Shown here: in pieces, positions 5,335-5,365 of the stretch
Layout of the letters: each line of letters starts with the position of its first letter
Numbering within the stretch: the first letter of the stretch is position 1
Source: an uncultured Mycoplasmatota bacterium
GTDB taxonomy: Bacteria; Bacillota_I; Bacilli_A; RF39; UBA660
Length of the DNA stretch: 5,365 nucleotides
Assembly (NCBI GenBank): GCA_948472605.1
Contig: CAOKUH010000098.1
Location: 1 to 5,365 of the forward strand
Direction of reading: 5' to 3'
The notes under the pieces: generated by a model
The model's input: only the letters and a program-made list of their open reading frames with translations
What the model was told of the DNA's origin: nothing
The model's database searches: none
Position numbers and translations under genes: made by a program

Positions 5335-5365
5335 GAGCAAACCCTTATTGTATCTAGGTTAGCTC
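5335..5365. repeat. Imperfect inverted repeat at the window's right edge
   Basis: GAGCAAACC (5335-5343) pairs with GGTTAGCTC (5357-5365) at eight of nine positions, with one A/A mismatch and a 13-base loop. It could be a hairpin in a leader RNA, an operator, or chance overlap with a tRNA 5' end. The window stops exactly at its right arm, so its full extent is unknown. Confidence 0.4.

Overview
The window is strongly A+T-rich DNA from what looks like a low-GC Firmicute or close relative (Clostridia, Erysipelotrichia or similar). This rests on AT-biased codon use, purine-rich Shine-Dalgarno sites such as AAGGAGG, and near-exclusive use of TAA/TAG stops. Trp is encoded by TGG and no gene needs an in-frame TGA, so the standard code fits.

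Layout. Bases 1-344 hold the 3' end of a gene entering from the left. Its product resembles the C-terminal part of a phage or plasmid replication initiator, which hints at a mobile element, but this is a weak call. A clear extended -10 promoter at 371-379 then starts a run of seven same-strand, tightly spaced genes. In order they encode: a radical SAM protein of the spore-photoproduct-lyase-like 'mobile pair B' type (403-1236); a DUF5680 protein (1269-1736); a RhuM family protein (1781-2788); an endonuclease IV/xylose isomerase-like TIM barrel protein (2832-3629); a Nudix hydrolase of the IPP-isomerase/YfcD-like clade (3636-4151); an ASCH (PUA-like) protein (4172-4624); and a MutT-type Nudix hydrolase (4660-5166). 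Gaps are about 6-45 bp, every gene has its own ribosome binding site, and no convincing terminator lies between them, so one transcript is plausible.

After the last gene comes an AT-only stretch with a possible weak terminator and a perfect 12-bp inverted repeat. From about 5278 the base composition shifts, with a second plausible promoter at 5285-5313 firing rightward. The last 13 bases could be the 5' end of a tRNA cut by the window edge.

Function. The genes are small accessory genes of the kind carried on integrative elements of gut Firmicutes. The three right-hand genes (Nudix, ASCH, Nudix) suggest nucleotide clean-up or RNA/nucleotide-modification chemistry, with the TIM barrel and radical SAM enzymes as candidate catalytic partners. 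No integrase, transposase, CRISPR array or complete toxin-antitoxin pair is visible. The joint role of the cluster is unknown, and any claim that it is one system is inference from spacing and strand.
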